Positions 16,552 to 25,223 of a stretch of DNA of 64,000 bases are shown here, piece by piece (position 1 is the first letter of the stretch; each line of letters starts with the position of its first letter). Origin of the DNA: Rhizobium lentis (GTDB lineage Bacteria > Pseudomonadota > Alphaproteobacteria > Rhizobiales > Rhizobiaceae). The stretch spans positions 558,001 to 622,000 of the forward strand of contig NZ_CP071454.1 of NCBI RefSeq assembly GCF_017352135.1, in the 5' to 3' direction. Under the pieces are notes generated by a model, which did not search any database, was not told the origin of the DNA, and was given only the letters and a program-made list of their open reading frames with translations. A program made the translations under genes and the position numbers.

Positions 16552-18810
16552 TCAGAAGGTCTTGGTGAGCGAGACCTTGAAGGTACGGCCCGGCTCGGAA
16601 TACCAATCGCGCGGCTGCGATGCGGTCGCAGAGCTGAGATTGACGTCGCGCACGGCGAGCGCGTTGAAATATTCCTGGTCGAAGATGTTGTAGACACCGG
16701 CTTGAACGCGCAGGCCCGGCAACTGTTCCGGCGTCCACCAGCCGGTCAGGTCGACGATTGCATAACCGGGCGCATCGAAGGTCGTGTCGGCGGTGTTGGT
16801 GACGGGAGTATTGAGGTGGTCGGTCAGCATGCCGGCCGAAAGCGTCGAGGAAAGGTCGAAGCCGAAGGTCTCATTGCTCCAGCCGCCGCCGACGATCGCC
16901 TTGAACGGCGCCACCGAGCGCAGGCGCTGGGTAGTTTCTTCGTTCCTGCCATAGGCATAGGCAAGCGAGGCATGCAGATTGATGCCGTTGTTGAACGACT
17001 TGGCGGCGCTGACTTCAAGACCCGAGATCGTCGCCGCTGCCACGTTCGTGTAATTGAACTCAGTAAAGCCTGTCGCGTCGACGCTCGTCACCGTCTCGAT
17101 AAAGTTCTGATAACGGGTATGGAAAGCCGCGACCCGGCCGGTAAAATCGCCCGTGTCGAAATTGGCGCCGATTTCGATGCCGCGGCCGATTTCCGGTTCC
17201 AGATCAGGATTGCCGAGCTGGGCGTAGCGGCCCGTGGGGTTGTAGAAGCGGCTGTAGAGTTCGTCGACGGTTGGCGCGCGGAAGCCGACCGCCAGCTGCA
17301 TGTAGAGCTCTACATCAGGCGTCAGGTCGTATGTCGCAAGGATCTTCGGCGACATGGCAGCTTCCGTCCGGTCCCGAAGTTCGCCGAAACGGGTAATGCC
17401 GGTATTGTTGGCAAAACCACCGCCGGTCGAGGGATCGTAGTTGAACCAGTCGAAGCGGAAGCCGGGTGTCAGGGTGAAGCCGGTATTGCCGATCTCAATC
17501 TTGTCCTCGACAACAAGCCCCAGGGTCTGGCTGTCCACATTGGGAACTTCCGCCTGATTGTTCAGCGACGGGCAGGTCGTCGACGTCGGGCAAAGAGCCC
17601 AGCTGTATTGGCTCCAGCTGGAGACGCCGACATCGAGGCCGACGCGAACCGAGTGGCTGAGGCCAGAATATTCGAAATCCTTCGTCGCGGTCCCGCTGAA
17701 GCCCCAGGTTTCGTTTTCGATCTCGTTGTTACGGCCATAGGCGACATTTGCGGTCGTACGCCCCCCGCTACCAGCTTCCTTCTTCAAATCCAGCCAATAA
17801 AGCGTAGCCCGCGCGCTGCTGAAGAACGCGTCGGAGGACTGCGCTTCATAATCATAATCAATCGATACGCGATCGCGGTCGCGCAGTTCGCGACCGTCAT
17901 AATTGTCGATCATGAAGTTACGAGGGCTGGCTCCTCCCTGAAGGTGGCGCAGGTCGGTTTTTAGATCCCAGCGGAACCGTTCCGCTGTCAAGCCGATGCG
18001 ATGGCCGCCTTCCAGTTCCTGACGCAGTTTGAAGAGCAGGTTGTTCTGATCAAAGTCAGCCGGATTCGCCTCGGTGCGAAGAGCACCGTAGCTGTCGTTA
18101 TCGCCCATATTGTCGCGTTCGTGGCCTTTGCGGTAACCGCCCTGGAACAGGATCGAGGTACCGCCGATCTTCTTGGCAGCCGCGGCCGAGCCGGAAAGGC
18201 TCCTGTCTTCGCTGTCATAGGTCGATTTGACGATCGCACCCCAGTCGCGGCCTTCAGGAATGAGATCTTCCGGCTCCAGCGTATTGAGAACGATGGCGCC
18301 GCCGAGCATGCCCGAACCACCCTTGCTCGAATCCGCGCCGCGCACGATATCGAGCGATGACAGCGAATCGAAATCGAACGTGTCTCCGCCGCCATTGGCG
18401 TTGGCCGGCGCAAAAGCACCCTGGCGCGAGCTGTTCGAAATATAAGGAATCGGAATACCGTCGATGGTAGTCAGGATGCGAGCACCGGACAGGCCGCGCA
18501 GGTTGAAGCCCGCGTCGGCGCGCGAATAGTTCACACCCGCATCGACGCTGCGGCCGATATCGTCATAGTTGGTGACCTGCTTCTCTTCCAGCTGCTTCTT
18601 CGTAATCTCGGTCGCGAGCGGCGTATCGGCGACGCTGCCCGGCGCGACGCGTTTGCCCTTGACGACGATCTTCTGCAGAATGGTACTGTCATCTGTCGTC
18701 GCCTGAGGCGTCGTTGCCGAAGCGGTTTGAGCGAAAGACTGCGAAACAGGAAGAACAGCAGCAACGGCTGTGCAGACCAATAGAACCGAGCGCCAATGCC
18801 GGACGATCAT
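16552..18810 (-). CDS. shmR: TonB-dependent heme/hemoglobin receptor (ShmR/HmuR type)
   Basis: Outer-membrane receptor of 752 residues for heme uptake. A signal peptide covers about residues 1-28 (VLPVSQSFAQ). The TonB box region is LQKIVVKGKR, and the plug domain follows (LATEITKKQLEEKQVTNYDDIGR, NLRGLSGARILTTIDGIPIP). The barrel contains the family signature YMQLAVGFRAPTVDELY near residue 500 and ends in Phe (VSLTKTF), as needed for outer-membrane assembly. The upstream region carries a 27-bp palindrome overlapping the -35 box and a TGA-N9-TCA site of the RirA iron-responsive type. No hmu transport genes are adjacent. Confidence 0.9.
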   Translation of the reverse strand: MIVRHWRSVLLVCTAVAAVLPVSQSFAQTASATTPQATTDDSTILQKIVVKGKRVAPGSVADTPLATEITKKQLEEKQVTNYDDIGRSVDAGVNYSRADAGFNLRGLSGARILTTIDGIPIPYISNSSRQGAFAPANANGGGDTFDFDSLSSLDIVRGADSSKGGSGMLGGAIVLNTLEPEDLIPEGRDWGAIVKSTYDSEDRSLSGSAAAAKKIGGTSILFQGGYRKGHERDNMGDNDSYGALRTEANPADFDQNNLLFKLRQELEGGHRIGLTAERFRWDLKTDLRHLQGGASPRNFMIDNYDGRELRDRDRVSIDYDYEAQSSDAFFSSARATLYWLDLKKEAGSGGRTTANVAYGRNNEIENETWGFSGTATKDFEYSGLSHSVRVGLDVGVSSWSQYSWALCPTSTTCPSLNNQAEVPNVDSQTLGLVVEDKIEIGNTGFTLTPGFRFDWFNYDPSTGGGFANNTGITRFGELRDRTEAAMSPKILATYDLTPDVELYMQLAVGFRAPTVDELYSRFYNPTGRYAQLGNPDLEPEIGRGIEIGANFDTGDFTGRVAAFHTRYQNFIETVTSVDATGFTEFNYTNVAAATISGLEVSAAKSFNNGINLHASLAYAYGRNEETTQRLRSVAPFKAIVGGGWSNETFGFDLSSTLSAGMLTDHLNTPVTNTADTTFDAPGYAIVDLTGWWTPEQLPGLRVQAGVYNIFDQEYFNALAVRDVNLSSATASQPRDWYSEPGRTFKVSLTKTF

Positions 18811-18894
18811 AACCTACCCTCTCATGATGATTACCGGGCTGGCTGGTCGTGGCGCGTCGAACGCTCGAGGGGCTGGCTGGGCTTTTACGGATGA

Positions 18895-18919
18895 AGGCGA
18901 AGCAGAATTCCGCCTTCTT
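18895..18919 (-). promoter_or_regulatory. Stem-loop in the 5' leader of the heme receptor mRNA
   Basis: GAAGGCG and CGCCTTC form a 7-bp stem around an 11-base loop containing GAATTC, inside the untranslated leader of roughly 100 bases between the predicted promoter and the receptor ATG. No uridine run follows, so it is not a terminator; a post-transcriptional role is possible. Confidence 0.4.
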
Positions 18920-18950
18920 TTCGCCGCATAAAAAAACATGAGCCCTATTG

Positions 18951-18977
18951 TCAACATAAGCGGTTCCCTTATGTTGA
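18951..18977. promoter_or_regulatory. 27-bp perfect inverted repeat overlapping the heme receptor -35 box
   Basis: Arms TCAACATAAG and CTTATGTTGA (10 of 10 paired) around a 7-base centre. The left arm contains the minus-strand TTGACA (18954-18949) that, with TATGCG at 18930-18925, makes the likely promoter. This placement suits a repressor operator; the protein that binds it is unknown to me. Confidence 0.6.
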
Positions 18978-18990
18978 ATATTCATATCAA
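18974..18990. promoter_or_regulatory. Iron-responsive operator (RirA-type IRO)
   Basis: TTGA-N9-TCAA, matching the TGA-N9-TCA consensus reported for RirA sites in Rhizobium and Sinorhizobium. It overlaps the right end of the 27-bp palindrome and lies just upstream of the heme receptor promoter, where iron control is expected. Confidence 0.6.
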
Positions 18991-19081
18991 GTTTTAGCGA
19001 TCTTTTCAGACGTTGCACAATTGCAACGAAAAACGCTCTCATGCGTTGTTTCCGGTTAAGGAATACTAGGATTTGGACGCG

Positions 19082-20026
19082 TTGAGAAAACTTTCGACAT
19101 TGGCGATCCTTCTCGCCGCTACAGCCTTTCTTGCCGGCACCCGCTTGCCCTCACAAGGTCCCTTGCCTCAGCCCAGGCCCGATAACGCACAGGCGACAAG
19201 CCCGGCCTCCCCCTCTGAAAAGGTGGAACCGCCCGCGCCTGAAGAGGTGCCGGCCCCTCAGCCGAAACCTGAAGTAAAGGCGCCGGGAACATCGCCAGAC
19301 CAGCCGTCCGCTCCGCCAGCCGAAACGGCGAAGCCCCCGCCGACAGAACCCATGCAAGGCCCGCCGCTGCCGCCGGGCAAACTCGAAAGTTCGCAGACGC
19401 CGGAAGAGACCAAGTCCCCGGCCGAGCAGACGCTCGAAGAGCAGCATCTGACGATCGAACCAGAAAGCGATGCCGAGCATGCCGAATGCACCGCCGCCCT
19501 CAAGGCGCTCGGCGTCGTCTTCAAGGACGCCCCGCGCATCGACGACGGCAACGGCTGCGGCATCGACAAGCCAATCATCGTTTCAGAAGCCCTGCCCGGC
19601 ATCAAGCTGAAGCCGGAGGCGACGATCCGCTGCCCGGCAGCTCTTGCCCTTGCCCGCTGGATGAGGGAGAGCGTTATCCCGGCAGCCACCGCCGCCTTGC
19701 CCGAGCAGGGCCGCATTAACACCGTCAACCAGGCAACGGCTTATATGTGCCGCCTGCGCAACGGCGCCGAAACCGGCAAGATCTCCGAACATGCCCGCGG
19801 CAACGCCATCGACATTGCGAGCTTCCATTTCGAAAAGGGCGAGGATGTCGCCGTCCGCTCCCGGCGCGAGGACGCAACGCTCACCGGCGCCTTCCAACGC
19901 ACCGTCAGCGCCGCCGGCTGCCTCTATTTCACCACCGTCCTAGACCCCGAAAGCGACTCGGCCCACGAAACCCATTTCCATCTCGACGTGATCAAGCGGA
20001 AGGGCGGTTATCGTTATTGCCACTGA
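19082..20026 (+). CDS. Extensin-like C-terminal domain protein
   Basis: 314 residues, exported. A signal-like N-terminus (KLSTLAILLAATAFLAG) leads into a proline-, glutamate- and alanine-rich segment (about residues 25-130) that probably spans the envelope. The C-terminal extensin-like domain (about 140-314) has four cysteines and the HARGNAIDIASF and ETHFHLDV motifs, whose His/Asp set resembles the zinc ligands of LAS-type peptidases, so a cell-wall role is plausible. No ATG fits: TTG at 19082 has TAGGA ten bases upstream and is preferred over TTG at 19073, which sits almost on that site. Confidence 0.82.
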   Translation: MRKLSTLAILLAATAFLAGTRLPSQGPLPQPRPDNAQATSPASPSEKVEPPAPEEVPAPQPKPEVKAPGTSPDQPSAPPAETAKPPPTEPMQGPPLPPGKLESSQTPEETKSPAEQTLEEQHLTIEPESDAEHAECTAALKALGVVFKDAPRIDDGNGCGIDKPIIVSEALPGIKLKPEATIRCPAALALARWMRESVIPAATAALPEQGRINTVNQATAYMCRLRNGAETGKISEHARGNAIDIASFHFEKGEDVAVRSRREDATLTGAFQRTVSAAGCLYFTTVLDPESDSAHETHFHLDVIKRKGGYRYCH

Positions 20027-20112
20027 TCATTCAATGGCTGCGATCATCGCTTGAACCGTGCGGCGAAATGACCACATAGAGGCTGCAAAATGGGTAGAGG
20101 GGCCGGTGGCGA

Positions 20113-20340
20113 ATTCAGATCATAGCGAACATCATCGCGGTTCTCCTGGCCGTCGCCGTCGGCTTCATCTTTACCGGTGAATTGCATTGGCTCTTTGCCG
20201 TCGGAATGCTGTTACTCGGCGCGCTGCAAAGCCTTTTTATCTGGCTGTTTGTCGATCCAGACTTTGAAAAGCGCCGGGAGCGTCGTCTGGGCGAGCGCTT
20301 CGGAAAGCCATTTCCGGATCAGAACAACCCCTCGATATAA
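20113..20340 (+). CDS. Small two-helix membrane protein with a probable ATT start
   Basis: A 75-residue frame with two hydrophobic segments ([18 protein letters not shown] and [22 protein letters not shown]) and a charged C-terminal tail ([18 protein letters not shown]). An in-frame TAG sits just upstream, and no ATG, GTG or TTG precedes the first helix. ATT at 20113, with AGAGGGG about ten bases before it, is the only sensible initiation site; the first ordinary start (TTG at 20182) would delete helix one. The end overlaps the tail of fhs by 22 bases. Composition and codon phase look protein-coding. Function unknown. Confidence 0.6.
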   Translation: MQIIANIIAVLLAVAVGFIFTGELHWLFAVGMLLLGALQSLFIWLFVDPDFEKRRERRLGERFGKPFPDQNNPSI

Positions 20341-21998
20341 CCTTGGTCATTCAGGAAAATTCGTTCCGCCGATGGCGACTTCGGCAGGCCGGGCATCGTC
20401 ATGATCTCGCCGGTAATCGCGACGACGAAACCGGCACCGGCCGACAGCCGCACCTCCCGCACGGGAACGATATGGCCTTCCGGCGCGCCGCGCAGGTTCG
20501 GATCGGTAGAGAAGGAATATTGCGTCTTCGCCATGCAGACCGGCAATTTGCCGTAACCCTGCTCCTCCCACGTCTGCAGTTGATCGCGCACCGCCTTGTC
20601 GGCCGTCACTTCGCCGGCGTGGTAGATCTTCGAGGCGACGATCTCGATCTTCTCGAACAGCGAAATGTCGTCGCCATAGAGCGGCTGGAATTTGGCCTGG
20701 CCCGATTCGGCCAACTCCACCACCTTATGCGCCAGTTCCTCGATGCCGGCCGAACCCTTGGCCCAGTGCCGACAGAGGATCGCCTCGGCGCCGAGCCTCG
20801 AGACGAACTCCTTCACCGCCGCGATCTCGGCATCGGTATCCGTGACGAAATGATTGATCGCGACGACGACGGGCACGCCGAAGCGGCGCACATTGGCGAC
20901 GTGCCGGCCGAGATTGGAGCAGCCCTTCTTCAGCGCCGCGACATCCTCGGTGCCGAGATCATCCTTCTTCACCCCGCCATTCATTTTCAGCGCCCTGACG
21001 GTCGCGACGATGACGGCCGCATTGGGTTTCAGCCCGGCCTTGCGGCATTTGATGTCGAAGAATTTCTCCGCACCGAGATCGGCCCCGAATCCCGCTTCGG
21101 TCACCACGTAATCGGCAAGCTTCAGCGCCGTCTTCGTTGCCGTCACCGAATTGCAGCCATGGGCGATGTTGGCGAAGGGTCCGCCGTGCACGAAGGCCGG
21201 ATTGTTTTCCAGCGTCTGCACGAGGTTCGGCTGCATAGCGTCCTTGAGCAGCACCGCCATCGCGCCGTCGGCCTTGAGGTCGCGTGCGCGCACCGGCGTC
21301 CGGTCGAAGCGGTAGCCGACGATGATATCGCCGAGCCGCCGCTCCAGATCCTTGAGATCGGTGGCAAGGCAGAGGATCGCCATCACCTCGGAGGCGACGG
21401 TGATGTCGAAGCCGCCCTGGCGCGGAAAGCCGTTGGCGACGCCGCCGAGCGAGGACACCATGCTCCTGAGTGCCCGGTCGTTCATATCCATCACCCGCCG
21501 CCAGGTCACGCGGCGGATGTCGATATTCTCTTCATTGCCCCAGTAGATGTGGTTGTCGATCATCGCCGCCAGGAGATTGTGCGCCGAGGTGACCGCATGG
21601 AAATCGCCGGTGAAATGCAGGTTGATATCTTCCATCGGCACGACCTGTGCATAACCGCCGCCGGCCGCACCGCCCTTGACGCCGAAGCAGGGACCGAGGG
21701 AAGCCTCGCGGATGCAGACGACCGCCTTTTTGCCGATGCGGTTCAGACCATCGCCGAGACCGACGGTCGTCGTCGTCTTGCCTTCGCCCGCCGGCGTCGG
21801 ATTGATCGCGGTGACGAGGATAAGCTTGCCGTCATTTTTGCCCGCCTGCGCCGCGATGAACTCGGCGCTGACCTTCGCCTTGTCGTGACCGTAAGGAGCG
21901 AGCTGCTCGACTGGTATACCGAGTTTCGCCCCGATCTCGAAGATCGGCTTCTTGGCCGCCGCGCGCGCGATTTCGATATCGGATTTCATTGACGGCAT
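20319..21998 (-). CDS. fhs: Formate-tetrahydrofolate ligase
   Basis: ATP-dependent synthesis of 10-formyl-tetrahydrofolate from formate, feeding one-carbon metabolism. The 559-residue length is standard. The P-loop [18 protein letters not shown] is near residue 67, followed by the conserved [20 protein letters not shown] and [17 protein letters not shown] lies just before the ATG at 21998 (MPSMKSD), which fixes the start. It is divergent from the UPF0114 remnant and its 3' end overlaps the small membrane protein. Confidence 0.96.
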   Translation of the reverse strand: MPSMKSDIEIARAAAKKPIFEIGAKLGIPVEQLAPYGHDKAKVSAEFIAAQAGKNDGKLILVTAINPTPAGEGKTTTTVGLGDGLNRIGKKAVVCIREASLGPCFGVKGGAAGGGYAQVVPMEDINLHFTGDFHAVTSAHNLLAAMIDNHIYWGNEENIDIRRVTWRRVMDMNDRALRSMVSSLGGVANGFPRQGGFDITVASEVMAILCLATDLKDLERRLGDIIVGYRFDRTPVRARDLKADGAMAVLLKDAMQPNLVQTLENNPAFVHGGPFANIAHGCNSVTATKTALKLADYVVTEAGFGADLGAEKFFDIKCRKAGLKPNAAVIVATVRALKMNGGVKKDDLGTEDVAALKKGCSNLGRHVANVRRFGVPVVVAINHFVTDTDAEIAAVKEFVSRLGAEAILCRHWAKGSAGIEELAHKVVELAESGQAKFQPLYGDDISLFEKIEIVASKIYHAGEVTADKAVRDQLQTWEEQGYGKLPVCMAKTQYSFSTDPNLRGAPEGHIVPVREVRLSAGAGFVVAITGEIMTMPGLPKSPSAERIFLNDQGYIEGLF

Positions 21999-22093
21999 AG
22001 GTGCTCCCCCTCCCCGGCCTCCGCAGCAGCGGAGCCGATGTTTCCTCTTCATCGGATAACGAAATATCGGCGGGGTGTGAATAGCGCGGCGCC

Positions 22094-22465
22094 TTGTGGC
22101 TACCTATCCTGTCGAGCCGGGACAGCCGCTTTGATGAGGCCGGCGACGCCGACAACGAACTCTCCTTTCTCGGCAAGCTCGATTCAGGCAGCCTGAAGAT
22201 CAAGGTTGCCTCCTCGATCGTCGCCATCTCCTCCATCCACCTGCTGCAGGTCTTTCTCAATGCCGACAAATATGACGACGGCAAAATGATGTGGCTAACG
22301 CTCATGCACCTCACCTTCGTCACCTCCGCCGTCATGCTCGGCTTCCTGGAGAAGCTGATGAGCGTCACGTCGAAAAACGATGAAGGACGGGAATTGACGG
22401 GACAGCCCTCAGCCCGGCTTCAATTTGCCAAACCCGCGGCAGGAGCAATCTCTACGGCCTTCTGA
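22094..22465 (+). pseudogene. 5'-truncated UPF0114 (YqhA) membrane protein remnant
   Basis: From about 22115 the frame reads SRFDEAGDADNELSFLGKLD and continues through SIVAISSIHLLQVFLN and LMHLTFVTSAVMLGFLEKLM, which is the C-terminal half of the UPF0114 family. The N-terminal half, with two further membrane helices (roughly 75 residues), is absent: only about 115 bases separate the remnant from the fhs start. After MSVTSKNDE (about 22385) the frame runs on without a family-like end into the tail of the convergent gene. No ribosome binding site is evident, so it is probably not functional. Confidence 0.65.
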
Positions 22466-24117
22466 TTTCTGGGGCATCGGAGACTCTCCTTCGCCCCTGG
22501 TCCACAGACATGCAAACCCGGCTCTTCCCCATAGGGAATAGCGCCATTGATGATGCCGAGTGCCATCTGCTGGTACTGAAGCAGATCGCCTCTGCCGCTG
22601 GGCGGCGTGATCATCATCGTGTCGAATGCGTCGCTACTGACGCCCATCTCCAGGAAATAGGAGAGAAATTTCTCACGCTCAGCCTCTGTGAGCTCGCTCT
22701 TGCCGGGTTGATTGAGGCCGACGACGGAATTTCCCACGAGCCGCGGTGTTCCGCCCATCAGGACAAAGGTACAGCTCGAAAAGCAGTAGGCACCACCCGC
22801 AAAAACCTCCCCTTCGGTCGGTCCGCTTTTGGCCATGCTCGCCTTGCAACGGGGATCCTGCATTGGGCAATTCGGCAACCGCGTTCTACCGACTGAGGTC
22901 TCCAGGCCTGCCGCACGGATCATACGCCCCATCGCGAAAGCCGCATTCAAATCCCCACCATACGACTGAAGGACGATCGGAAGCTTTCTTCCGTCGAGTG
23001 TCTCCAGAAACGCCTTCAGCCGAGCCGGTGTATCCGGGGTGATGTCACCATCAGCGGAAATCCACTGCGAGCACTCTTCCTGGCAATTACCGTTGAACAT
23101 CAGCAGAAAATCCATCGGCTGGGTTTTCGGCAGGCTCTCGCCATACACGGCGGCATTCTGCACGGCGGCAGCTGCCACGGGTGCGCTAGCTGCCACGGGC
23201 GCTTGAGCTGCCGGACGGCGACGGCAAACCGTTTCGGCCGCAGCGTCCGGTGCGCAAAGCGGCATGCCGGGCCACTCGTTGAACGCCAGCATCTCCGTCA
23301 TGAGACCTGTTCGAAGACCGTCTCCAGACGGCACGATGTGGATGCTGTCGGGCGCGGCGCTCATCATCATGCCGATCACATCCTCGTCGACGCCCATTTC
23401 CTTCAAATAGCCCCTCAGGGCGGCGGTGGCCTTCTTGCCGAGTTTGGTGGAGCTGCTCTGCCCAGCTGACTTGCGTCCAACTTCCTTGCGGGAGATTTCC
23501 TTCTTCTTCCCGTTTACGATCTTATATTCGATGCGGTAGGAGACGCGCACCTTGTTATAGACCGTCGTGATCTGGTGGACACCGATGAGGGCCCATTGCG
23601 ACGCGACACGCGACGTACCGCCTGCGAATGCCAGCGGACAAGCGGAAAAACAATATGCGCCGTCCGAATAGGTGTTGCCAAGCGCCGTCCCGTCCTTTGC
23701 GATAGCCGCATCGCAGCGCGGATCGTTCGCCGGGCAATCCTTCAGCCTCGTGCCGCCCACCGCCGTTTCCAAACCGGCTTTGCGAATCATCCGGCCCATC
23801 GCATAGGCGGCATCGACATCACCGCCCTCGGAACGGAAGACGATCGGGAGCTTCCGGTCGCCGATCTTCTTAAGGATTTTTCGGAGTTGCACCGGCGTAT
23901 CGGAGGTTATGCGTCCCTCTGCCGATATCCATCCCGGACAGTCTTCCATACAGAGAAGACGATTCACAAGGATGAAGCGCATCGGCGGCTGCCCTGCCGG
24001 CTTCTTCTGCCCGGCAGCCTGCGAGGTTGCGGCACCGATCGGCAAGCTCAATAGAAGAAAACCAAGTAATATAAGAAAAAACAGATACCTCAGATGCAAG
24101 CGGGATGCAAAGCGCAC
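22420..24117 (-). CDS. Secreted protein with two tandem ClpP/crotonase-like domains (COG3904 type)
   Basis: 565 residues with a signal peptide (about 1-30, YLFFLILLGFLLLSLPIGAA). Two homologous domains follow, about 45-290 and 335-565. Each has ISA(E/D)G-I-DTP, a GGD motif followed by A(Y/F)AMGRMIR, LETAVG/LETSVG, DPRC, and AYCFS(A/S)C. In domain 1 Ser158 (CFSAC) and His181 (GVHQ) sit where ClpP-fold serine peptidases have their nucleophile and base. In domain 2 Ser447 is kept but the histidine position is Asn469. Paired cysteines suit a periplasmic location. Between the domains is an Ala/Pro linker. Catalysis has not been shown; function unknown. Confidence 0.75.
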   Translation of the reverse strand: MRFASRLHLRYLFFLILLGFLLLSLPIGAATSQAAGQKKPAGQPPMRFILVNRLLCMEDCPGWISAEGRITSDTPVQLRKILKKIGDRKLPIVFRSEGGDVDAAYAMGRMIRKAGLETAVGGTRLKDCPANDPRCDAAIAKDGTALGNTYSDGAYCFSACPLAFAGGTSRVASQWALIGVHQITTVYNKVRVSYRIEYKIVNGKKKEISRKEVGRKSAGQSSSTKLGKKATAALRGYLKEMGVDEDVIGMMMSAAPDSIHIVPSGDGLRTGLMTEMLAFNEWPGMPLCAPDAAAETVCRRRPAAQAPVAASAPVAAAAVQNAAVYGESLPKTQPMDFLLMFNGNCQEECSQWISADGDITPDTPARLKAFLETLDGRKLPIVLQSYGGDLNAAFAMGRMIRAAGLETSVGRTRLPNCPMQDPRCKASMAKSGPTEGEVFAGGAYCFSSCTFVLMGGTPRLVGNSVVGLNQPGKSELTEAEREKFLSYFLEMGVSSDAFDTMMITPPSGRGDLLQYQQMALGIINGAIPYGEEPGLHVCGPGAKESLRCPRNQKAVEIAPAAGLAN

Positions 24118-24328
24118 GATTAAATCGCCTCAGTTATACATGCTGATACGCTTAGCAATTGCATCATATCGCAGCAAGTCGGATTTCGACGTCTCTCGCC
24201 GCCTGGCTCTTCCCGAGGTGATTCTCTTCCCGCCTGGCGCAGCCGGATCCGCAACTATCCCGCCGCAGGAGAAGTCAAAGATACCACAACGCTACTTGCA
24301 CAACCGCGACTCGACCGAAGACGCGCGC

Positions 24329-24354
24329 AATTGTGTGACTATTTCTTCACAATT
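24329..24354. promoter_or_regulatory. Inverted repeat upstream of the LuxR-type gene
   Basis: Arms AATTGTG and CACAATT separated by 12 bases, with further GC/GC matches outside, about 95 bases before the regulator start. It is the only structured element I see in the 330-base gap between the ClpP-like gene and the LuxR gene; the two genes diverge, so it could serve either. Candidate operator only. Confidence 0.4.
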
Positions 24355-24449
24355 CGCATTAATCGGTTTATGACAAGTCAATTGGGCTAGCATCCAGCGG
24401 TGTTTCTGTATTGGATTGCGTTAACATTGAGGCTGCCGGGGGCGTACAA

Positions 24450-25175
24450 ATGTCTTACATGTCCACCTCTCAGAGACAGTCGTTGCTTTCGGCGGAGCTT
24501 GCAGTAGCAGGGACGCGCGGCCAGTTTGCGCAGGCGCTCGGCGGAGTGTCCGCCGCCTTCGGGCTGTCGCATGCGACGTTGATGCACGCCCCCTCGCCGG
24601 AAGACCTTCTCCTGAAACCGCTGTTGATCGAAAGCTCGCTTCCCGCAGCCTACATCCGAGATTTCGATCGCGGCAACATGATGCGCGGCTGCCCTTTTGG
24701 CGTGCGGCTGAGAGAGTCGGCCGTGCCGCAGGCTTGGCATCTCGACGATGCCGTCAATGGGCAGGCCTTTCCGGCCGAACTGCGCGCCCTGATGCTGCGC
24801 TATGCAATACCTGCCGGCGTTGCCATGCCTACCATTGCAGTCGATGGCCGGCGCCTGGTCTTCTGGTTCTGCGGCGAGCGTGCCGCGCTCGGCCAGAGCG
24901 AGATCAACGAGTTGGCGATCATCATCCTCCACGCCCTAGACGCATACAACGCCGTCAGACGGAACGAGGAAAGCGCGCACAATGCGCTGTCGGCTCGTGA
25001 ACTCGAAGTCGTGCGCTGGACGGCACAGGGCAAGACCTCGATCGAGATCGGCCAGATTCTGACGCTCTCTGATCATACGGTGAATGCCTATATGACCAAT
25101 GCGATCAAAAAACTTGATTGCGTCAATCGCACCCAGTTGGTAGCAAAAGCAATTCGATTGAAGCTGATCAGCTGA
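24450..25175 (+). CDS. LuxR-family transcriptional regulator, orphan
   Basis: 241 residues. The C-terminal LuxR helix-turn-helix (about 175-241) is clear: LSARELEVVRWTAQGKTSIEIG, HTVNAYMTNAIKKL. The N-terminal 160 residues resemble an autoinducer-binding domain (YIRDFDRGNMMRGCPFG), but the usual Trp and the Asp-Pro pair of acyl-homoserine-lactone binders are not all there. No luxI-type synthase is in the window. GGGGGCG lies about eight bases before the ATG at 24450; a TTG at 24411 would add 13 residues. The PAS protein gene follows after 48 bases in the same direction. Confidence 0.85.
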   Translation: MSYMSTSQRQSLLSAELAVAGTRGQFAQALGGVSAAFGLSHATLMHAPSPEDLLLKPLLIESSLPAAYIRDFDRGNMMRGCPFGVRLRESAVPQAWHLDDAVNGQAFPAELRALMLRYAIPAGVAMPTIAVDGRRLVFWFCGERAALGQSEINELAIIILHALDAYNAVRRNEESAHNALSARELEVVRWTAQGKTSIEIGQILTLSDHTVNAYMTNAIKKLDCVNRTQLVAKAIRLKLIS

Positions 25176-25223
25176 AGAATCAGATACAGTTTCAGCACGT
25201 CGTCCCGTGAAATTGGGGGAATC

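Noticed and set aside
16702-17964. 420-residue open frame opposite the heme receptor gene
   Set aside because: Opposite a receptor with complete family signatures; Arg/Val-rich shadow without start signal.
20343-21992. 549-residue open frame opposite fhs
   Set aside because: Antisense shadow of fhs, with skewed composition and no recognisable domain.
24450-25175. Calling the LuxR gene a quorum-sensing receptor
   Set aside because: No synthase is present and the ligand-binding residues are incomplete, so it is annotated only as a LuxR-family regulator.
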